A stretch of 64,000 bases of DNA from Clavelina lepadiformis (taxonomy: Eukaryota; Chordata; Ascidiacea; Aplousobranchia; Clavelinidae): assembly GCF_947623445.1 (NCBI RefSeq), contig NC_135240.1:7254001-7318000 (forward strand). The letters are read 5' to 3'. Each line of letters begins with the position of its first letter. Position 1 is the first letter of the stretch. A model generated the notes under the pieces. It was not told the origin of the DNA, did no database searches, and was given only the letters and a program-made list of their open reading frames with translations. Shown here piece after piece: positions 58,866 through 64,000 of the stretch. A program made the position numbers and the translations under genes.

Positions 58866-61800
58866 ATGACAAGGTTTAGAATATTAGTTCGACTCTTTCG
58901 GGCAATTCTGTTGTTTGGATTTGCTATAAAGTTTTCGAGGTGGGTATGGAAATGTTGACAAATGTTTTTTCAATTATGCGTTGATAAATACGTGAACGTT
59001 TCATTCGATTTGCATAAGTAGTAGTAGTAAGTATGTGAAGTATGCGTGAAGATTAATACTAAATATTAAATGAAAGCAAAATATCAATTTTTGCAGCACA
59101 AAATTGATTGTTACTGTTCGTTTTTATTTCCTTCAGCTGCAATCATGTGCTTTGCCTTTGCAGAAAACATTTTTTTCCAATGACGTAGTATTAATAAAAG
59201 GCTTTAACAGATCAGTTAAAGCAAGAATACAACGATGTTTGAGCGATGTAGAAATTTACTGACGTTTCTAGTTGATATTCTTTCGAGATTCTGAGGTTCA
59301 GCTTAACACTAAAAAAATTCGCTGATTATAACGAATATTTTGAAAAAGAAATACTTTGATTCAGATTTTTAAGAGGATTTGCAGCGTATGCAACGAGTGT
59401 TAATCTCTAAGCCTAGTTTGTTTATTAATTTCTATATCAACTCTGAGATGGTCATTTAATTTTGTTTATTAAATGTAAAAAAGTTATTTCTTATTGGTGT
59501 TTACTTGTTTATACGTCAACCGCTTTTAGCGGATGTTTTGACGCAGTAATATATCAAGCACTTTCCTGAAAATTCTGAGGATTTCTACTCTATTTTTTGT
59601 ATGTATAAGATAATTAATTAGCAGATTATAATTTTAAATAACAAAATAGATTTGTTGGTCCTTGTCATTTAAAGTTTAACTTTTTGTCTTCTAGGTGCGC
59701 AGGAGCCCGCTCATGGAAGCAAGCTCAAGGTTCCACGGCGTATGGCTCTATTGTTGGTTCACTCATTAATTCAAAAAGCTATCAGAAATACATTCGGCCT
59801 GATATAGAAAATGGTGAAAAAAGTTTCAGTTTTGATTTGGAGCTATGAAAAAAAATATTTATTCAAATATAATTTCTGTTGAACATTCATAAGTTTTTAT
59901 TTTTATTTGCTCTACACTTTATCCCGGAAATATCGTTTATGATCAAACAATAACCGAACGCAACAAAAAAATGAAGGCAGCGCGTTTTATTCGAAGTATT
60001 ATTTATGCAAAAAAGTATGCTTAAATTTTTAAAAAATGTTTAAAATAAATTTTATTATTGACTTTGTAAAAAAAAGAAAAGAAGTCCTAAGGCCGCCTGT
60101 ATGGCCATTGTAAAGAACCTAAGACAAATAATTTTATTAAACAAACATTCTCCTTATGTCGATAATGTAGTAAAAAATAAATCTTTGGTTCAGAAAGTTG
60201 AATAAATTAAAAAATAGTAAAACAAAATTTTGTTTTATCTTGACATTAAATTTAAAAAAATATGGAAAAAATACTGCAGTTACTTTTTTCAAAAAAGAAG
60301 TAAGAATTTTAATTCTTTTTAATTACTATTTTAAGCCAAGGATTTATTTTTTAATGCAAAATAAAGTATATATTGTTTGCTTATGCAATATGCTTGTGTT
60401 CTGTGTAGAATAATACAATTAACTGAACCGATAAAAACGACTATGCTAAATGTCATTCTATTTAAAGGGTATGGAAAATACACAACAAAATAAAGATTAA
60501 AAAGCGTGTACTAGAATAACTAGATAGAGCTGCAGATGAGATCATTAAAAGTTTTGATACTTTTGCAAGACAAGAACAATTTTGAATGTATTCTTATATT
60601 CCTCTTACGTAGATTGTCTATCAGATAAAAACTATACAGTATTACAAATAGCGCTTAATTGCTTAGAAAAAGATTTGGCTTCGTTTTGTAAATCTGTGCA
60701 TTCATTCATTGCATATAGTTTTATGTATTTTTAGGACCAGTTAATGTAAATGTTGCTCTTTCCGTTACAAGCTTGGACAAAATATCTGACTCTGATATGG
60801 TAAGTCTTAGCAATTTCCTTCATAAACTATAGTTGGAAAATCGAACACGTATTGTATGTACTCAACACTTGGAGTTATTTATTATTATATATATGCATGC
60901 AATATATGTGATTCATTATTTTTTGCCCAAGTTTAAAGGTGCTAAAAATAGCTATACAAAGGCCGAAAATGGACAGAATCAACCGGCATAGCTTACCATT
61001 ATGCTACCATTATATGACGAAGAATGAATCGTTTGTCCAGTTTCGATTTTCGCTTTCTTTAAATTCACCAAATGGTTTATTTAAATTCAAAACGGCGGGA
61101 AAAATATATTTATTACGCTGGAGTTGTCACGTGAAAATTTTTATTTATACAGTGGCCCACGTATAGTAGACATGTATAGTAGACGGTAAATATAACGATA
61201 AGTACATTGGAGTGGTGTTGATGAACTCTTTGTTTTGTTTCAGGTATACACCATCACCTTTACGCTTTATCAGTCGTGGATAGATAGCAGGTTGAACATA
61301 ACAAAACGTTTTGCAAATCTTCCCCTTCCGCAGGTAGAGCAAAACTTTTCTTTCCTATTTTCCTCCGGTTCAATGTTTCTGTGAAGCGTTGGAGCGAGCT
61401 GCATTTGCAAGAATCTTCATTTGTAGCCCGATTGCGTTTTAAACAAGAAGTCACAAGATCTTGCAGATGTTGTTCACAAGATGTTGCAGCGAATGCAATA
61501 ATTGTAGAACAACGTCTACAACTTATAGACCATCTTGTTGAAAAGCATCCAAAAAAGTTTACCCTAAAGATTCTGGTACTGGACTATTGTCCGGCTTTTA
61601 TCCGTAGCACAAACTACATACGAATACATTTTTCTTCTGACACCTGATCTTAACAGGTGCCCAGCATTTATTGGCATAACGTACAACATAACATATTAAA
61701 TACCTTTAAATATGCCAAAAAATACAGAAAAATACCCTTAAACGAACATATTTCACTTGGAACATGAAAGGTTAACGAATCAAGTTGTGCGATAAAAAAC

Positions 61801-63908
61801 TACTAAAGTGAATGCATCTTTTGTTTGTTTTTATCAAATACTTTTGCTATATATTTCTTATGAAGCCATTTCCTGGTCACCGATTATTTTTTGTGTTTTT
61901 TTAAGTTTTTTTCTTCTTTGCAGGTTCTGACAATGGCCGGTTCCTTCTCCGATAAAATTTGGGTGCCAGACACTTACATTGTCAACTCTGAAAAGTCATT
62001 TATACATGACGTCACTTCAAAGAACGGTTTGATACAACTGGACCGACAAGGAACTGTTACATACGTATTAAGGATTACCAGCAAGGTAAGCCAAATAACA
62101 CTTACACTGTTAACTTGGTCTAAATGAGCCCAACATACTTCCAGTATCATTGCCTGTTACTGTAAGTACAACGTATGATAAAGTAAGTCAAATTGTTTAG
62201 CCACGAGCAGTTGAAAATTAACATCTATATTGCAGGTATCGTGTCCAATGAAGCTACGCAAATACCCTCTTGACAAACAAGTTTGCAAATTCCGGCTCGC
62301 GAGCTGTAAGTAAAAGATAGCGGTTTTATTGGTCGTGAAACCGGATTGTACGGACCATTGTGGACTGTGGAGCGATCTTGTGGTTATTGGCTTATAGTTA
62401 AACCACAATTATCGATACCTTTTTTAGAGTATTATTAAGGAGAAGCGTATAAAAATCCTAGTACAGAACATTACCTATAACGAATTTTAGAGAAAAAAAA
62501 ATAACAAAACTAAATTGAACAGCAAAAGTATTAACATTTTGGTCAAATTTGACGATTTAAACTTTTCTTATAGGGTACAGTTTGTTTAAAAGCGTTTTGA
62601 ATGTATTTAATTTAACAAATACTGTTTGGTTATTTTCTGAATGATAAAATATCTTTTTTGATTAAAACTAGTTGACTTTGGTTTATTCTGTTTTGATGTT
62701 TCTTGTACTGAAACATCACAGAATATAAGTACCATTTTTGTAAAGGGTCATTTACTGACAAAGACTTAAAATACAACTTGAACAAGAAGGATAGTTGCGA
62801 CAATGAGGAAGGAGCGGTCGCCGGGATGGAAGACCTAGTCCTACAAATGTTTACAATGGATCGATGCTCGGTCTATCTCTCATCCCACTCCAGTGCACTT
62901 GGTGAGAAACTAGAAATCATTTTGGAGATATTTTTCACATTACATGTTAAAATTGGCTACACCAAAAAGACACGGCGCAAATGTTAAAGTCCACTAGAAC
63001 AAAGCAAAAGAAGCAATCAATAAATCAATTTATCTCTTTTTTTCACGGAACTTCTTATGCTCGTATACATGTTCTACTTTCCATACTTATACTAATATAC
63101 AGTAAACTTATAATACCTATACTTTGTATGCATACAACTTTTAATTTGCAGGAAATTATTCCGAACTAGTTCTCGAATTCAAGTTAAAGCGCAACATTTT
63201 TTTCTTTGGATTACAAACATATATTCCGTCCATCTTTCTCGTTATTTTATCCTGGGTCTCCTTCTGGATAAACCACACTTCAGTTCCGGCCAGAGTATGT
63301 TTGGGGGTTACTAGCATGCTTGCCATGACCACCCTGATGGTTGGGGTTTACAGCACTGGACCCCGTTCCATTTCATACGTCAAGGGTGAGGACAGATTAA
63401 TTTTAAGGGCGCTGTGTCGGTTGCTCTGATGCATTTTACTTTTAAGTTGAAAGTCCGGCATAATGTTAGACATTAATCAATGGCGTAAACTAAAGGATAT
63501 TTTTCAGCATAACTAACATATTTTTTGATTAATTATAAACTTATGACCTGTAAGAAAAAGCTAAACTGTTGTTTAGAAATTAGGTTTTTAGAGTAGTATA
63601 TTTATAAATAAAAGTTTAGGGAAGTTATAAAATAAACTTTTTCTTTTCCAGCAATCGACATTTACGTTTGCAGCTGTTTCATCTTGGTCTTTGCTGCGCT
63701 GTTGCAATATATACTTGTCCACGGCTATTCAAGAAAAGCCGAAAAATTGAAAAAGTAGACTATATTAGCTCAGATATATTTATACTTGATCCAGCAATTT
63801 TAAACTTTGAAATATCAATTCGTTTTTCTTTTCTATAGGACTAGTAGCAAACACCCCATTACAGCCGTTGGTGACTGGGAAAAGACAATTTTGTTAAATG
63901 CAAACAAG
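58866..63908 (+). CDS. GABA-A receptor subunit, pi-like (partial, runs off right edge)
   Basis: Anion-selective Cys-loop ligand-gated channel subunit. Exons 58866-58939, 59695-59813, 60735-60799, 61244-61333, 61924-62085, 62236-62305, 62746-62901, 63152-63385, 63652-63754, 63839-63908; phases close; M4 and the C-terminus lie beyond the window. A signal-type start MTRFRILVRLFRAILLFGFAI is followed by YIRPDIENGPVNVNVALSV and loop-A WVPDTYIVNSEKSF. The Cys-loop CPMKLRKYPLDKQVC has exactly 13 intervening residues. Then M1 YIPSIFLVILSWVSFW, M2 PARVCLGVTSMLAMTTLM and M3 AIDIYVCSCFIFVFAALLQY. PAR before M2 indicates anion selectivity. NYSELVLEFKLKRN, ASWSF and Cys at M2 2' fit human GABRP (NYTRLVLQFELRRN, ESWGY, PARTC) best. 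The loop-B Glu of the beta-subunit site is replaced by Ala. The GABRP assignment is from memory, so orthology is tentative. Confidence 0.9.
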
Positions 63909-64000
63909 GTAAAGTGGTGTTAAGTATTTAGATATAGCCTACGTTGTTACCCCGCACAAATACAACAACTTATAGCCGATAGGCTTTATTGTGGAGCTGG

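Noticed and set aside
61381-61647. 88-codon plus-strand frame
   Set aside because: Lies in the intron between GABA-A exons 61244-61333 and 61924-62085; not part of the family and no splice fit.
1-64000. Prokaryotic features (operons, CRISPR arrays, Shine-Dalgarno sites)
   Set aside because: Spliced metazoan genes throughout; no direct-repeat/spacer array was seen.

Overview
Animal nuclear DNA: AT-rich, intron-dense, with multi-exon genes bounded by GT-AG introns and 8-bp-duplication hAT repeats. The gene set is metazoan. It contains a FAM167 protein, beta-ureidopropionase, a BCL2L13-type BCL-2 protein, an SLC22 transporter, a type 8 adenylyl cyclase, an SNX5/6/32-type sorting nexin and a pi-like GABA-A receptor subunit. 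Several look like chordate orthologues that are quite diverged, and introns are short. I infer an ascidian tunicate, possibly Ciona-like; this is an inference, not a proof. Exon models below were built by eye from splice sites, reading phase and remembered family sequences; phases close across every gene except where stated. | Layout: FAM167-like (+, 886-3023); UPB1 (-, 4733-9757) with a DNA-transposon remnant in an intron; a repeat-rich gap holding a tRNA-derived SINE candidate and two hAT MITEs; BCL2L13 (+, 14291-16047); SLC22 (+, 17429-21966), convergent with ADCY8 (-, 22744-32355, about 26 exons); a gene-poor 10 kb; a PX-BAR sorting nexin (+, 42636-51742) whose introns hold a 3.8-kb DNA transposon with long terminal inverted repeats and an intact ORF, and a second 2.0-kb transposon relic; an acidic intronless ORF (-, 52560-54416); a secreted violaxanthin-de-epoxidase-like protein (-, 54752-56429); a single-pass membrane protein (-, 57180-57821); and a pi-like GABA-A receptor subunit (+, from 58866, running off the right edge). 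| The genes do not form one pathway. ADCY8, the GABA-A subunit and SLC22 are membrane signalling or transport proteins, UPB1 ends pyrimidine breakdown, SNX acts in retromer-type endosomal sorting, and BCL2L13 acts on mitochondria. The most unexpected item is the secreted protein with the cysteine-rich plus lipocalin architecture of plant and algal violaxanthin de-epoxidase, found here as a spliced animal gene. The second is the nearly pristine long-TIR transposon.
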